Shown: positions 22,601 to 33,765 of the stretch, piece after piece
Position numbering within the stretch: position 1 is the stretch's first letter
How the letters are laid out: each line of letters starts with the position of its first letter
DNA from: Ilyonectria destructans
Taxonomy: Eukaryota; Ascomycota; Sordariomycetes; Hypocreales; Nectriaceae
Assembly: GCA_020740775.1 (NCBI GenBank)
Contig: JAHEWK010000005.1
Span: 1,426,001 to 1,490,000 of the forward strand
Length of the DNA stretch: 64,000 bases
Direction: 5' to 3'
Translations under genes and position numbers: made by a program
The notes under the pieces: model-generated
What the model was told of the DNA's origin: nothing
The model's input: the letters and a program-made list of their open reading frames with translations, nothing else
Databases searched by the model: none

Positions 22601-23714
22601 TGTTGTTCGAGATGCTTTCGATCAACTTTGGAGGCGTGAGGAGCGAGAGCTTCTGCGTCCATTAAAGGTTCACCTAGGTGAGGAGGGTGGTGAAGAAGGA
22701 TTCGACTCTGGCGGTGTCCAACAGGAATTCTTCCGACTAGCCATCGCCGAGTGCCTTGATCCCCGATATGGGGCTTTCACGGTTGACGAGAGGACTCGCA
22801 TGGTCTGGTTTGCGCCTGGGTCCCTGACAGAGGAATGGAAGTTTGAACTTGTTGGCCTCCTGATGTCCCTCGCCCTCTACAACGGGCTGACACTCCCAAT
22901 CACGTTTCCAAAGGCCCTGTACCGAAAATTACTTGGGAAGCCCGTCGAGGAGCTCCACCATATCGCTGATGGGTGGCCAGAGTTGGCAAGCGGACTAACA
23001 ACTCTGTTAGAATGGGATGAGGAGGACGGGCTAGTGGAGGACGTCTTCGCCCGAACATACGAATTTTCCGTTGCTGCCTTGGGTACAAACATCACACGAG
23101 AAATGAGCTCTGATAGCTCAGTATGGCCAAGTGCCGCCACGACCTCAGAAGACGTGGCTCCCCCACATGCAGCGAACCCGAGCGATGCACCGATGGTCAC
23201 AAACGACAACCGAGATGAATATGTGACCGACTACGTTCGCTATCTCACAGATGTCTCCGTCCGCCCTCAATATCTAGCATTCGAACGAGGTTTTCATGCT
23301 TGTCTGGACAAGAAATCACTGTCGCTACTCACCCCTCCCACCTTGCAAGCACTCGCCGAAGGTGTCCAAGACATCGACATTCCGGAACTCCGGAGATACG
23401 CGCGATATGTGGGATGGGATTCTTCTCACCACACAGTTCGCGATTTCTGGTCGATCGTCAAGAGATACGACGATAGAATGAAGCGCAGACTGCTGGAATT
23501 TGTGACGTCTTCGGACCGTGTACCGGTTGGGGGAATGAAGAACCTCCAATTCGTCATCCAAAAGAACGGGGAAGAAGAAGGAGACGCGGGCCACTTGCCG
23601 ACGGCATACACTTGCTACGGGACGTTGTTGCTACCGGAATATAGAGATAAAGAGGTGCTCAGGGAGCGGCTGGGAATGGCATTGGAAAATGCGCAAGGAT
23701 TCGGTTTTGCTTAA
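19673..23714 (+). CDS. HECT E3 ubiquitin ligase with N-terminal AZUL zinc domain
   Basis: 1305 aa ubiquitin ligase of the UBE3A-like branch (Hul4-like is the closest yeast counterpart I would name). Exons: 19673-19890, 19946-22170 and 22240-23714; introns 55 and 69 bp, both preserving frame. Joining exons 1 and 2 rebuilds an AZUL domain: RIGCGQPNCTTPTCF, with Cys82, 87 and 92, then ARTLAVYLASQD and GLCPN. Residues about 130-480 are Ser/Pro-rich and probably disordered. The HECT domain occupies roughly the last 370 residues, with DSGGVQQEFF and the catalytic Cys1273 in TAYTCYGTLLL, and it ends 32 residues later. The domain contains an insert of about 50 residues near 23090-23220 (SSDSSVWPSAATTSEDV...). 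The second intron holds a (GT)n tract. AZUL of UBE3A binds the proteasome, so a link to proteasome quality control is plausible. Confidence 0.93.
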
Positions 23715-24072
23715 TGCGGCGACTACTGGGAGCCAGGGAATGGCCTTGCAGCGACCTATTAATGGATAACCCTGGGAAAGGGCGCTTGTATGCATGCACT
23801 GTATTTGGTATTGAGACGCATGAGCCGTAAGGTCGGTGTAAACTGGTAGAGGCGTCATAGCGTAGCTTGGGGATGAATCAATCACAGTCTTTTTTGGGAC
23901 CATGATATCCCGAGGTCAACGATACAAACCTCCTTTTGCATCAAGCAATATCGCTGACGCAACTTGAGGTTAGAGCAGGCGAGGCACGATCACTACTGGC
24001 CGTGGGGGGGTTGAAGAAATCCAATTGATAGCATGCTTGCCTCCGAGGGAGTCCTGTAAGCCAATCTCAGAC

Positions 24073-25157
24073 TCAATCCCTCATTTGCCGAACATTCAAG
24101 TTTATTCGCTTGTTTTCCATCCATCCTCGCCACTCAGCAAACTTGCCGTCATCACGCGAAGGCCAATCCTTCAAGTAGTCGGGGCAAGTTCCTTTGAGAA
24201 CCTTGGGCACACCATGCCACGCGTACCGAGATTCCTTGGTCATGTAAATGGCATCGCCCGACCGCAGCCTCAGCAGGAGGTATTGCTTGGTGCCATCGTC
24301 ATCGGCGTGGCCCATCGCATTTGGTGCGATCATGAAGAGGCAGTCGCATCCGAAGCTCAGACTCACGAGCCCCTTGTCGGTCTCCTCGCTCACATCGCGA
24401 TGCATCATCATGGTATCCCCCGGAGTGTAAAAGTTCAGAATGGAGGCCTGCGCCTCGGTCTCAGGGAACAGTGTTTCGAGGAAGTTGGAGATGTCCGAGG
24501 GAAACCGAAGCGGCGCCTCGTCCGGATACACCCTGTTTGTCCAGTCGTACTGGCCGCCAAACGTTACCCAGTGAAGGCGTTTTTGCAGGACTTGCTTGAT
24601 GGATAGGGGCTTGTGAACGGCTGGGTCCTTGGGGGTGAAGGAGGGGGGGGATTCTGGGCTGAGAGAGAAGAAGGATTTGTCATGGTTGCCATCTCCTTGG
24701 GACTCGGGATATGGTAGGTCATAGTGTAGGTGAAGATTGGTCTGATGCTTTGGGTTACTGAGGTCGCGATGGATCATGCGATCTAGAAGTGGGTGCTGCA
24801 CAGCCGGCGGCACCAGTGAGGGGAGGATAAGAAGCCCTAAGTCTCGTCAGTCTCAACGGCCGTTGGTAGCTCGAGACGGGACTAACCAGGGAGTAATGGA
24901 TGGTATATAATGGGCACGTCGCCCTCAGCATGTGCAGCGTACTCGGGAGCCAGCTTTGCGAAGCTGCTTGCAAGCTGGGCTTTGGGTAAGGTGCCTGCGG
25001 TGAGGAAGCCGGACTCCTGCAGCGGGCCGCGGGGATCATCGATACTGGGGCTGTTGATTAATGCTGAGGCGTCCTGTCGGGAGAAGCTCTTCCACTCTGC
25101 CCTCATGTGATCCGATGGCTGCTCATGGGCGTCTAGTTCCGTAAGGTTGGTCGTCAT
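24073..25157 (-). CDS. AlkB-family 2-oxoglutarate dioxygenase
   Basis: 344 aa nucleic-acid demethylase-type oxygenase, most like the ALKBH1 group. Exons 24887-25157 and 24073-24836 join across a 50 bp intron (GTTAGT...ACTTAG) to give YHPLLPG-LLILPSLVPPA. Iron ligands are H236 and D238 (MMMHRDVSEE) and H298 (AWHGVP). The 2-oxoglutarate-binding RxNxxxR signature is present near the C-terminus (R334, N336, R340 in RINLNVR). The preceding LNFYTPGDTMMMH and SLSFGCDCLF strings fit the family. Substrates of ALKBH1-type enzymes include tRNA and DNA adenine or cytosine modifications; which applies here cannot be read from sequence. The gene shares a 443 bp divergent promoter region with the EngB-type GTPase. 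Confidence 0.93.
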
Positions 25158-25600
25158 GATGGCGGCGCTCGTCTAACTGGCGATGCCGCACCAGATTCCC
25201 GAATGACCTTTCCTCCTGAGGCAATCCTCGACTGACTCTAGAACAGCAAGTTTTGTACCGGGATTCTGTGACTTCCTTTTCGTTTTCCAGCCAACGAAAT
25301 TTGAGAGTGTTGCAAATGTTCTTCATCGTGTCACTCAAATCCACTCAATCAATGTGTGGTGGTCCCTCACGTGACCCTCTCATACCAAGTCTGCCGGATC
25401 ATATATCTCGACTTGCCTCCCTCCATCGACCTAAAACACCATCGTCAGACACTTTACTACGTAAAATACTTAATTTTCTCGACTGTATTTTTATATTTTT
25501 ATTTATACTTCTTTTTGTTACGACCCGGACTCCCGCTTCATCATCGTGACGAATCTTGAATCCTCGACTCTGCGTAAGGATTCCTGCAGGTGTGAACAAG

Positions 25601-26851
25601 ATGGTGCCAACGCGACTCGCCTCATTCCATTTGGCCACTGCTCTCTCCCGTCCGGCTTTTGGTAAATCCCACGTTCTGTTTTCAACATCAACAGCCGCGG
25701 CACGCCGCGTAAGACCTGGCGCACGGGGATCTCTTCGCAAGACTCTGAAGACTGAAGACAGCAGGGACGCAGAGGACCCCAATGCTTCTATAGCCGCTAA
25801 AACTATAACTCATGAGCTGGAAGACAGCTCGGCTACTCGAATCCAACAAGATATCCCATCTCCTGTGGTAAAACAGGTTGATGAGAGCAGTCCGAAGAAA
25901 CGTGCGGCCAACCCTAAACCATTCAGAGTCGTGGCTCCTCGTGGATTAGAACCACATCAACAATCTCTCTTTCAACATGAGTCAATCTGCTACAAAACGG
26001 GTACGACTCAGCCCGAGGCGATTGATAAAACCGACAGGCCTCCTTTAGCAGCCGCCGCAAAATTCTTTGAGGAGAAGTGTCGACTGCTGTACTCAGCTGA
26101 GACTCTGTATCACCACGCCCGAAACGATCATGTCCCGGAAATCGTGGTCCTCGGCGCCTCCAATGCCGGCAAGTCTTCGTTTCTTAACGCCCTCGTTGGC
26201 AAAATGGATACGGCGAGGGTGAGCCATCGACCAGGTAAAACCACGACCATGAATGCCTACGGTGTCGGACCGCCCCCAAAGATTGCGCGGGATCTCATCC
26301 GCAAAGGCTCGATGCCTCCAAAACACAGCCTAATTCTCATGGACACACCTGGGTACGGCTTCAAGAGTCGGTCAGACTGGGGAAAGACCATCCTGCAGTA
26401 CCTTAACGTGAGGAAGACGCTCCGTGGCGCTGTCGTCCTGCTGCCGGCGGACAAAAAGCTCCAGAACACGGATCGGTGGATGCTGAAGACTCTTGCGCAG
26501 TCCAACACACGAACATTGGTCGTGCTCACAAAGGCAGATAAGAGCGGTGACGAATGGATAACCGTCTGCAACTCTCTGGCAGCTGGCGTGCGGCAGGCAA
26601 TGGTGGACCTGGACACGACGGCCCAGAGCAGCTGGCGGGAAGGATCTGACCGCTCTGGGGATGTCTACGCCACCGCTGCAAATATGGGAATCTCAAACCG
26701 GCTGGGAAATGGTGCGGGGATAGGGGGCGTGAGGTTGGCGATCCTGGAGATGGCCGGGTTTGCCCTCGGGGAGAGGGTTGAGAAGCAGCCGGAGATGAAG
26801 GCGTATACCGGAGCAATCGTTTCCTTTGACGATATCAAGTGGAAGACATGA
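25601..26851 (+). CDS. EngB/YihA-type GTPase, probably mitochondrial
   Basis: Single-exon 416 aa GTPase. I start at the ATG at 25601, because the open frame upstream begins without ATG. The N-terminus (MVPTRLASFHLATALSRPAFG...) is basic and hydroxylated with no acidic residues for about 40 residues, like a mitochondrial presequence. GTPase motifs in order: G1 LGASNAGKSSFLNAL (about residue 185), G2 RPGKTTTMNAYG, G3 DTPGYGFKSR, G4 LTKADKS and G5 YATAAN. Bacterial EngB assists 50S subunit assembly, and the fungal relatives are thought to act on mitochondrial ribosomes. An insertion in the switch region (GPPPKIARDLIRKGSMPPKH) lengthens it relative to bacterial forms. Confidence 0.9.
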   Translation: MVPTRLASFHLATALSRPAFGKSHVLFSTSTAAARRVRPGARGSLRKTLKTEDSRDAEDPNASIAAKTITHELEDSSATRIQQDIPSPVVKQVDESSPKKRAANPKPFRVVAPRGLEPHQQSLFQHESICYKTGTTQPEAIDKTDRPPLAAAAKFFEEKCRLLYSAETLYHHARNDHVPEIVVLGASNAGKSSFLNALVGKMDTARVSHRPGKTTTMNAYGVGPPPKIARDLIRKGSMPPKHSLILMDTPGYGFKSRSDWGKTILQYLNVRKTLRGAVVLLPADKKLQNTDRWMLKTLAQSNTRTLVVLTKADKSGDEWITVCNSLAAGVRQAMVDLDTTAQSSWREGSDRSGDVYATAANMGISNRLGNGAGIGGVRLAILEMAGFALGERVEKQPEMKAYTGAIVSFDDIKWKT

Positions 26852-27078
26852 TGGATCATGTCTGATATCACTCGTCCCGATCTCAAGACTTCGCGTGGAT
26901 TTTATGCATGCATGAAATCACATGAGGACAGAGGGATGTGTTGCTTGCCATGGATGCCTGTCGCAACACTGGAAAGGGAACTCAATGACGAAAAATCGCG
27001 CCAGCCCTGTGATCGCTTCGACATTATTGCACACAGTGGTATCATAAAGTACATAGCTTTCCACACCCAAGTACCACC

Positions 27079-28711
27079 TCATTCCTTCTGGCCGGCTGTC
27101 GACTTGGACGAATGGGCCGTTCCTGGTCGACTTATCGGGCGGCTGATTGAATGCCTTAGCTTCCTTGTACCCTTGGAATCGAACAAACTCTTTACTCTCC
27201 TCAACCGCGCCCACCGCTCCTTGTCCTTGGCATCTCTTTCCTTTTCATCCTCCTCGATGTTTTCCGAACCACCGGCGGTAGCTGGGGTTGCCGGCGTAGC
27301 CTGAGGCGTTGTTACGGATATGGCTGTCCCGGGTCTCCGAGGCGTCGATGGGACATCACCAATGGTTTGTGGTTGCGACCGAGCTGAAGGCCGGCCTTCA
27401 TAAACACCTCGCAGATGTGAGTCGTTGGCCAATGTTTGGACCAAGATTTTCCACCCCGGCAACTCTCCCTCCGGACGATTCTGACGGCTTCCTTGTTTTT
27501 GAGTATCGGCGTTTGACCAAGGGCAGAAGAATCGATGTTCCCTAAGGGGATCCAAGAAATCCATAGGGGCCGGGACGAGAACCTCGCCATCATCTGATAC
27601 CTCCTTGCTCTTAAACATCCAGAGCCCCAGCCGTCTCAGGCAGGTATGGCATGAGGCCGAGTTGGGAACTGAACCAATACGAGGATTGGAGAGTCCTTGC
27701 CACCCCAGAAGGGCGAGAGACAGAGCAACCCGATTGGGGTGCTGATCGGGTGTTCCACTAACCGGAGCTGGATTCGAAAAGAAGTCCCGGGGCAGGTGAG
27801 GAATGATTTCATCGAGCTTTAAGTCATCCGGGAGACGAAGATTGAACTGGTAAGGCAGAAATGACTTTCTGGAACACAGGTCATCGTAGCGTTGCCGTAA
27901 GGCTTCCAAACTGACGCCCGGGTTAGTAAGGGACAGTCGCAGCAGGGAATCTGGGCGAAATTAGTTAATCAGGGAGATCATGCGGCGGATTAAAAGCACA
28001 TACCATCACAGCCTCTCTTGCGCCAGAGGCACTCCTCCTTGTGGGAGGTTACGATGAGGTCTGCATATTTGTCGACCAGTGCATCCTCTGCGACATGTTA
28101 GCACGCCGATTGGACACCATAACCAATCATAAGACGGTAAACTGACCAATTTCGGAGGGGACAAGTACGGGGATCTCCTTGCCATCAACCAACTTCCGGT
28201 TGAGTTTAACAACCAGCTCTCGGTGGCAGAGCAGACACCGCACCGTCTCTTTACCATGGCAAACCCATCCCCTCTTGGCCCATTCCACCTCACTGACCCT
28301 CTCCGGCTTCGGGGTCCAGTCTGTTATCTCTTGAAAGGTACCGAGTCTTCTCAAGAGTTCGGCTCGATCACTCGGCGAGTATTTGGCGGGAGCATCCTTC
28401 CGAGTATTCGTCGCGGTGATCGTCTGCGGTTTTCGCAAGGTCGTCGTAACTGTTTTTGCTGGGCTTTTTGGGTTATTCAACGCCGGCGCTGTGGAATCGG
28501 GCAGGCCAAGGCGCCGACGCTTTTGTAGGAGCTCTGCCTCGAGGGCGGTTGCGGGACGCGTGGGCGTCGACTTGGGCGAAGCCGTTGCTGTGGTTCGAGA
28601 CGAAGGCGAAGAGTTGATATCGCTATTGGGTGGTGGGCTGTCGGTGGTCTTGGAGCGCGTAGAACCCAGGCCCTGGAGCAGGGTGTTGAACTTGCGCTTT
28701 GTGGCATTCAT
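27079..28711 (-). CDS. C3HC zinc-finger / Rsm1-like (NIPA-type) nuclear protein
   Basis: 506 aa, three exons: 28147-28711, 28004-28087 and 27079-27950; introns of 59 and 53 bp, the first with a GCTAAC branch site. The N-terminal 110 residues are Ser/Thr/Pro-rich. The C3HC domain follows: WAKRGWVCHG...VRCLLCHREL, and then the middle exon supplies the SHKEECLWRKRGCDDSLLRL segment with the His and Cys ligands. A second conserved block holds ASCHTCLRRLGLWMF and HRFFCPWSN. The C-terminus is charged and Ser-rich. Relatives include fission yeast Rsm1 (mRNA export) and human NIPA (an SCF-type substrate adaptor); which role applies here is not decided by the sequence. The 3' end converges on the EngB gene. 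Confidence 0.9.
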
Positions 28712-29459
28712 GGTGGTTTCTCAGCCGTTGGCGGGTTGGCAACTAGGAGAGTGGACAAGAGTAATGTGCGGCGTTAGGCGTAGAAATGGCGAGCAGTTAT
28801 TCAGCCTGGCGCAAGTAAATGCGGTCGACAGGAGTCTGGTGAGCCGATGGTATCGCGGTTGAGTGCGGCAAAGTCAGGCCAGCTAAACTTTGAAGATGAC
28901 GATGGTTGTTGTTTGGAAGCTCCCGTTTGGGAAGTACCGGCCAGTCAGGTCGCAGGTTGATGAGGTACTCGCAAGGCATGGATACTTGGTTTAATGTGAT
29001 CCGAGCGCCTGTGCGCAAGGTAGCCTTTGGTTTCTTCTAAGGTGCAGTACCTCCTGCGGGAAGCCTAGTGCCTCATGGTACCTAGAGCCTAGAGCTCACA
29101 TTCCTTGTTCCTGGACGCATTCTTCCCACTTTAATTGGCTGGGTGGTGGAGCCTCACGATAAGAATCTGGCGCCCCGATAAGACCACGTGCCCCACCCAA
29201 CGACAGCAACCCACAGAAAACTTTTTGGGCGACCTATTGGCTATTGGGCTGTTTCCTTCTGGCTCGTCCAAGTCGCGACAATTTTTTTTTTGGTATCCTT
29301 CATCGCCAATTCCCCGGCCATTGAACTGTCCGACCGCCCTCTTGACACTGGCACATGTCCGGCTCGAACCAGGCCCCTCCCGCGTGGCTCTTTTCTAACA
29401 ATCTCCTAAACCCCGTTCAAGCCTCCAGCACGGTCGCCGACACCGCAGACTCCACCACC
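28712..29459. other. Divergent promoter region, C3HC gene / srp40
   Basis: 748 bp. It contains a T-run (about 29283-29291) and, at 29355, an in-frame ATG that would extend Srp40 by 35 residues. No other gene was seen. Confidence 0.5.
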
Positions 29460-30665
29460 ATGGGCAGCAAGAAGGCCGACAAGGCCAAGGCCAAGGCCTC
29501 CTCCAAGAGCGCTTCCGCCTCGAGCCCGCCCCCCGGCGAGTTGATGGACCTGGTCGAGACGTTCCTCTCCGAGCACTCCTTCACCGGTGCCCACGACGCC
29601 TTCAAGAAGCAGCGCGAGAAGAAGGGCTGGAAGCCCACCGACTCCAAGGACGCCGCCAACACCTCGCTCGTTGGCGTCTTCCAAACTTGGGAGGCTTCCG
29701 GCAAGACCAAGGCCGCCGCCAAGGACTCCGACAGCTCGGATGACAGCGACTCGAGCGATGACTCGAGCGACGAGGACGGCGAGGACGTCGACATGAAGGA
29801 CGCCGCCTCGGCCAAGTCCTCCTCCTCATCCAGCTCATCCAGCTCCGACAGCAGCGATAGCGAAGACGAAGCTGCCCCCGCGCCCAAGGTCGAGAAGAAG
29901 GCCGCCAAGAACCTGAAGCGCAAGGCGCCCGTCGAGGACAGCTCTTCCGACTCTTCGTCTTCGTCCGATTCCAGCTCGTCCGACTCCGATTCGGACGACA
30001 AGCCCCAAGCCAAGAAGCAGAAGAGGGTCGCCAAGGCCGACAGCTCTGATTCCGACTCGTCCAGCTCCTCTTCCAGCGATTCTAGCGACAGCAGCGATTC
30101 CGACTCGGATGCTAGCAAGAAGGACGACTCTTCCGACAGTGACTCGGACAGCTCCAGCTCTGACTCCGACTCCGACTCGGATTCCGACTCTGATTCGGAC
30201 AGCGACGCTGATGTGAAGACGGCCGCCAAGGTCCCTCTCCCCGGCTCCGACAGCTCATCCGACTCTGACTCTTCTTCGGACTCGGACTCCTCCGATGACG
30301 AGAAGCCGTCCAAGAAGGACAAGAGCGCCAACGACTCCGACTCCTCCGTCACCCTGGACAAGACCTCGCCCGAGTTCCAGCAGAACACCTCCAACCCGCC
30401 CCTGCCCCCGGACCCCGCCACCACCAAGGCCGGCCGCAAGGTGCAGAACGAGCCCTTCTCCCGCATCCCCAAGAACATCCAGGTCGACCCCCGCTTCGCC
30501 TCCAACCACTACGTGTCCATCGATTACTCGCAGCGCGCCCACGAGGACCTCATCGTCACCAAGGGCAAGGGCTTCACCAAGGAGAAGAACAAGAAGAAGC
30601 GTGGCAGCTACCGCGGAGGCATGATTGACATCAGCGACAAGAAGGGCATCTACTTCGATGACTAA
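29460..30665 (+). CDS. srp40: Srp40/Nopp140-like nucleolar phosphoprotein
   Basis: Single-exon, 401 aa from the ATG at 29460, which sits in a strong context (CCACCATGG); an in-frame ATG at 29355 would add 35 residues. A LisH-like N-terminal segment (LMDLVETFLSEHSFTG) is followed by about 230 residues of alternating Ser/Asp acidic blocks and Lys-rich patches (KKAAKNLKRK, KPQAKKQKR), the classic CK2-substrate layout. The conserved Srp40 C-terminal domain closes it: PFSRIPKNIQVDPRF, YSQRAHEDL and FTKEKNKKKRGSYRG. The family is nucleolar and chaperones snoRNP assembly and traffic. The Ser/Asp repeats create long open frames on the opposite strand that are artefacts. Codon use is strongly C-rich, as expected of a well-expressed gene. 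Confidence 0.92.
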   Translation: MGSKKADKAKAKASSKSASASSPPPGELMDLVETFLSEHSFTGAHDAFKKQREKKGWKPTDSKDAANTSLVGVFQTWEASGKTKAAAKDSDSSDDSDSSDDSSDEDGEDVDMKDAASAKSSSSSSSSSSDSSDSEDEAAPAPKVEKKAAKNLKRKAPVEDSSSDSSSSSDSSSSDSDSDDKPQAKKQKRVAKADSSDSDSSSSSSSDSSDSSDSDSDASKKDDSSDSDSDSSSSDSDSDSDSDSDSDSDADVKTAAKVPLPGSDSSSDSDSSSDSDSSDDEKPSKKDKSANDSDSSVTLDKTSPEFQQNTSNPPLPPDPATTKAGRKVQNEPFSRIPKNIQVDPRFASNHYVSIDYSQRAHEDLIVTKGKGFTKEKNKKKRGSYRGGMIDISDKKGIYFDD

Positions 30666-31030
30666 ATGTAGACGGGTCCAGTAACGGAGTACAAAATGGG
30701 GGAACATTGTGTCTATAGACAGCCGGCGTTTCGAACGGCGATTCGTTGACGGGCCAAGGCATTGCATACCATGGTCAATTTAATGTTACAATTGCATGAG
30801 TGTGTTCATCCGTGTTGTGCATCATTCAAGAATGCGCTGCTCTTTTATTTCCTCCAACTGTAACGCCGTGCCTATCCAACCTGTTAAGGGGTACTGATCT
30901 TGGTCTTGATTATATGGGTCGAGTCCCTGCTGCGCATAACCCAACCACTTCCCTAATAAAAAATAAATAACTAGATTCCCGTCTCGTCTCGTTCCTCATG
31001 ATCATTACCAACGTAGGACCTTTTGCTTCG

Positions 31031-32629
31031 CTAAAATGAGGCGTCCTTGTTCCAACCCGGGTTGTTGTTAGAGGCAGTCTGCACCTCCGTGGCAGGCGCA
31101 TGCTGAGCGGCATCGTCCACGCGCCCACCCTCTCTCACCATTTCCTTCATGATGACGTCCTTGCGCGCCACGGCGTTCCAGTCTCGCTTCCCACCTACGG
31201 CGTTCTCATCAGCCTCGCTCAGCCACTTCTTCCACTGGTCAGTCACGGGGGCAGCGCCGCTACGGCCGACCCAGCCCGTGAGCTTTGTCTCGCGGATGGC
31301 AAACCACAGCGTCCGCGTGAAGCTTGGGTAGCCCTCTCGCTGGTCTTTGTCGTTGGTAATGATGTGGGCACGCCGGGCGTCTTTGGGAGTGATGTCTTTC
31401 CACTCGTAGCGAGAAAGGTCCCAGAAGTAGGAGCGGGGCAGCATGCCGAGTCCCCAGTAGAGGCCGTTGAGGACGATGTAAGAGCCGCCAATGAAGACCT
31501 GCGAGTTCCAGGTGCAGTTACCGAGAAGAACGACGCTGAGCATCAGGAGGATTGTTCCCAGGGCCATGAGAAGGCGGTAGGCGCGGCCGCCGACATGGTA
31601 CTTGCACTCCTCGGTTCCAGAGTAGAGCTCACGGGCGACCTCCTCGGTGCATTTGATTAGGATAAAGGCACCTTCACGGGTACGGATCATGACGTCGCCC
31701 TTGGGCACCTCGTTGGTGTGTTTGCGGTTCATCAGAATCGGGTGCCAGATCGAGGCATAGCCCACGACGGTAGACGCTAGGGAGATGAGGCTAACGGCGA
31801 GGATGGCGGCTCCGTCCTCCCAGATGACGGCAGATATGATAAGGACGATGCTGAGCAGACAGGAGAAGACGGAGAGGATGTGGATGGGAGAAAAGAGACT
31901 AGCAGGGACGGCGGGAGGGGCGGCCTTGTTGGCCAGAGTCGGGTTGGAAAGCATGTCCTGGACCTTTTCCTTGGCTGTGACACGGCGCCTCAGCATCTTA
32001 GGCGCTGGAGATCCCTCAGCCTCGTCGGGGAGGCGGATCGTGGTGGCGCGGGCGGGACGGCTCCGGTCCGGCGACTGGGCCAAGTTCGAAAGTGGAAGCC
32101 CGTTCTCCTCGTCGGAGGCGGGGGCCCGCGGAAGCCGGTAGTCATTGTGGGCCAGGCCGTCGGGCACATCCCCGGTGCCGGGGCGGGCGGCGGAGCGGGC
32201 CCACGAGAAGGAGCGGCGAAACAGGGCAGAGCGGCGCGAATGGTTCTGGGCGGCCGGGACCTCAACGTCACCAAACTGGTTAAGATCCGTGTGCTTAATC
32301 TCCAGCACGAGGAAGCTAAAGGCCGGCAGCGCGTCGAGCGGCGTGATGATGGTGGCGAAGAAGCCGACCGAGTCGAGCGTGGTGCCGCTGTAGACGCCCG
32401 TCATCTTGGCGAGCGTCTCGGGCATACGGCTTGGGCGCGAGGGCTTGAGGAGGGCCTGAGGCGCTGGGATGAGACGCGGGAGCAGGCATAGCAGCGATGC
32501 GGTGATGGTCTGCGAGTGCTCGGCCATCGACGACTCGCCAATGACGGCGAGCAGCGTGACGACGTCGAGCCTCCAGCTGTTTTTGGTGTTGGGGAACCAT
32601 TTCCACCCGGGATCGCCAGGCTCAGCCAT
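31031..32629 (-). CDS. Four-TM fungal membrane protein of unknown function
   Basis: Single-exon 532 aa. The N-terminal 245 residues are mostly soluble, with two hydrophobic stretches (about 22-32 and 42-62) and a basic Ser/Arg/Pro-rich region at about 130-225. Four clear membrane helices follow at about 250-269, 274-294, 352-371 and 378-397, then a hydrophilic C-terminus with conserved-looking WKDITPKDARRAHII and FTRTLWFAIRETK segments. I recognise this as a protein type found across Pezizomycotina, but I know of no experimental function and make no enzymatic call. The start ATG at 32629 is the first in the frame. The upstream 1.1 kb to the deaminase gene holds nothing else. Confidence 0.8.
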   Translation of the reverse strand: MAEPGDPGWKWFPNTKNSWRLDVVTLLAVIGESSMAEHSQTITASLLCLLPRLIPAPQALLKPSRPSRMPETLAKMTGVYSGTTLDSVGFFATIITPLDALPAFSFLVLEIKHTDLNQFGDVEVPAAQNHSRRSALFRRSFSWARSAARPGTGDVPDGLAHNDYRLPRAPASDEENGLPLSNLAQSPDRSRPARATTIRLPDEAEGSPAPKMLRRRVTAKEKVQDMLSNPTLANKAAPPAVPASLFSPIHILSVFSCLLSIVLIISAVIWEDGAAILAVSLISLASTVVGYASIWHPILMNRKHTNEVPKGDVMIRTREGAFILIKCTEEVARELYSGTEECKYHVGGRAYRLLMALGTILLMLSVVLLGNCTWNSQVFIGGSYIVLNGLYWGLGMLPRSYFWDLSRYEWKDITPKDARRAHIITNDKDQREGYPSFTRTLWFAIRETKLTGWVGRSGAAPVTDQWKKWLSEADENAVGGKRDWNAVARKDVIMKEMVREGGRVDDAAQHAPATEVQTASNNNPGWNKDASF

Positions 32630-33765
32630 TTGCTGTAGTTCGAAGGTCTGGGAGTAAGAACGAGAGTAAAAGAAGATGCGCGCGTGTCTGTCTGCGTATC
32701 TGTTTGGTGTTCGTCTGTCGTTTGTCGCTGAGTTGTTTGAGAGAGAGAAAAGAAGCGGCCAGAGCCAGGCAGATACGGCTCTATCCCTCAGTTAGACTAT
32801 TGCACAGCCTAGCTTCGATGCAGGTCGAGAGGCGTCAACAGGATGCAACTGAAAGGGGCCGCAGGCTGTGAGAGGGCAACAAGAACCAGATGAGCACGAA
32901 ACAGGGCGCAGAAAAGACGGCAGTGAACCTGTACGACCAGTCGAGAAGCCGGCGTCGAGAAGCAATCACGTCGGCCAAGAAGGCGACCACGACGGCGAAT
33001 TGCTTTCGGGAATCTCGTGCAGAAGAGTCGTACGAAGTAATAGACGGGGCAGATTTAATCAAGTTAAGGCTGGCAGTTGAGGCTGGAGCTTGGGGCGGCA
33101 GCACTGTTCCCCACACAGTTCCACCAGCTCCGTCCAATCTCATCGACGCGTCGCACCTGCGCCACAGCGGCAGCAACCGCTAACACAGCCCACTAGCAAA
33201 CCGTATGAAACATGGGGTTTCATCCCCACGAACAAGCGAAGCGATGGGATACCAATCAGGAACAATCAGACAACGAATGGCGAGTTGGTTCAAATATCTG
33301 CGTTGAATAAAATATCCCCCATCCAAAATGAAGGAGGTAGTAGACTAAACAGAAACCATCAGTAAGAAAGAACCCAATAAAAAAAAGACAAGAAACTGAA
33401 CCACTTTCTCACACGCTCCAAACCTAGACACATGTCAAACCGTCCCCTCGTAGAAAATATAATCCATAATTTGCGTCTCTAAACCATCAAATGCCGTGCG
33501 TGTGCCCGAGGCATGGTCAGATATCTAAGAAGCTACTGGGAGCTGTCCATCCAGGTGCTCAACCCCATTGCGCCGTGTACCGTTACCGAAACGCCCCCAT
33601 GAATTCATCAACAAACAAAAGCGCAAGGAAAAAACCACCCAAGTTGCTATCCGGCGCCCTTAAAGTTCCATGTGCCCCTGGTACTTCTCCCAGGCTGGCA
33701 TCTTGTAATCGGTCGTGGGTATAAAAGTCGTAATTCCGTTACTCCGTTTCGCAACAGTTCAGGCC
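32630..33765. other. Intergenic, nothing recognised
   Basis: It holds the promoter of the membrane-protein gene (with TGTCTGTCTGCGTATCTG-like T/G-rich sequence at 32685-32735) and the 3' flank of the deaminase gene. No supported ORF was seen. Confidence 0.4.

Noticed and set aside
29417..30505. Long open frame (362 codons) antisense to srp40
   Set aside because: It is made of Glu/Ser/Leu runs that are the reverse reading of GAC/TCC-rich Ser-Asp repeats; it has no motif and no independent support.
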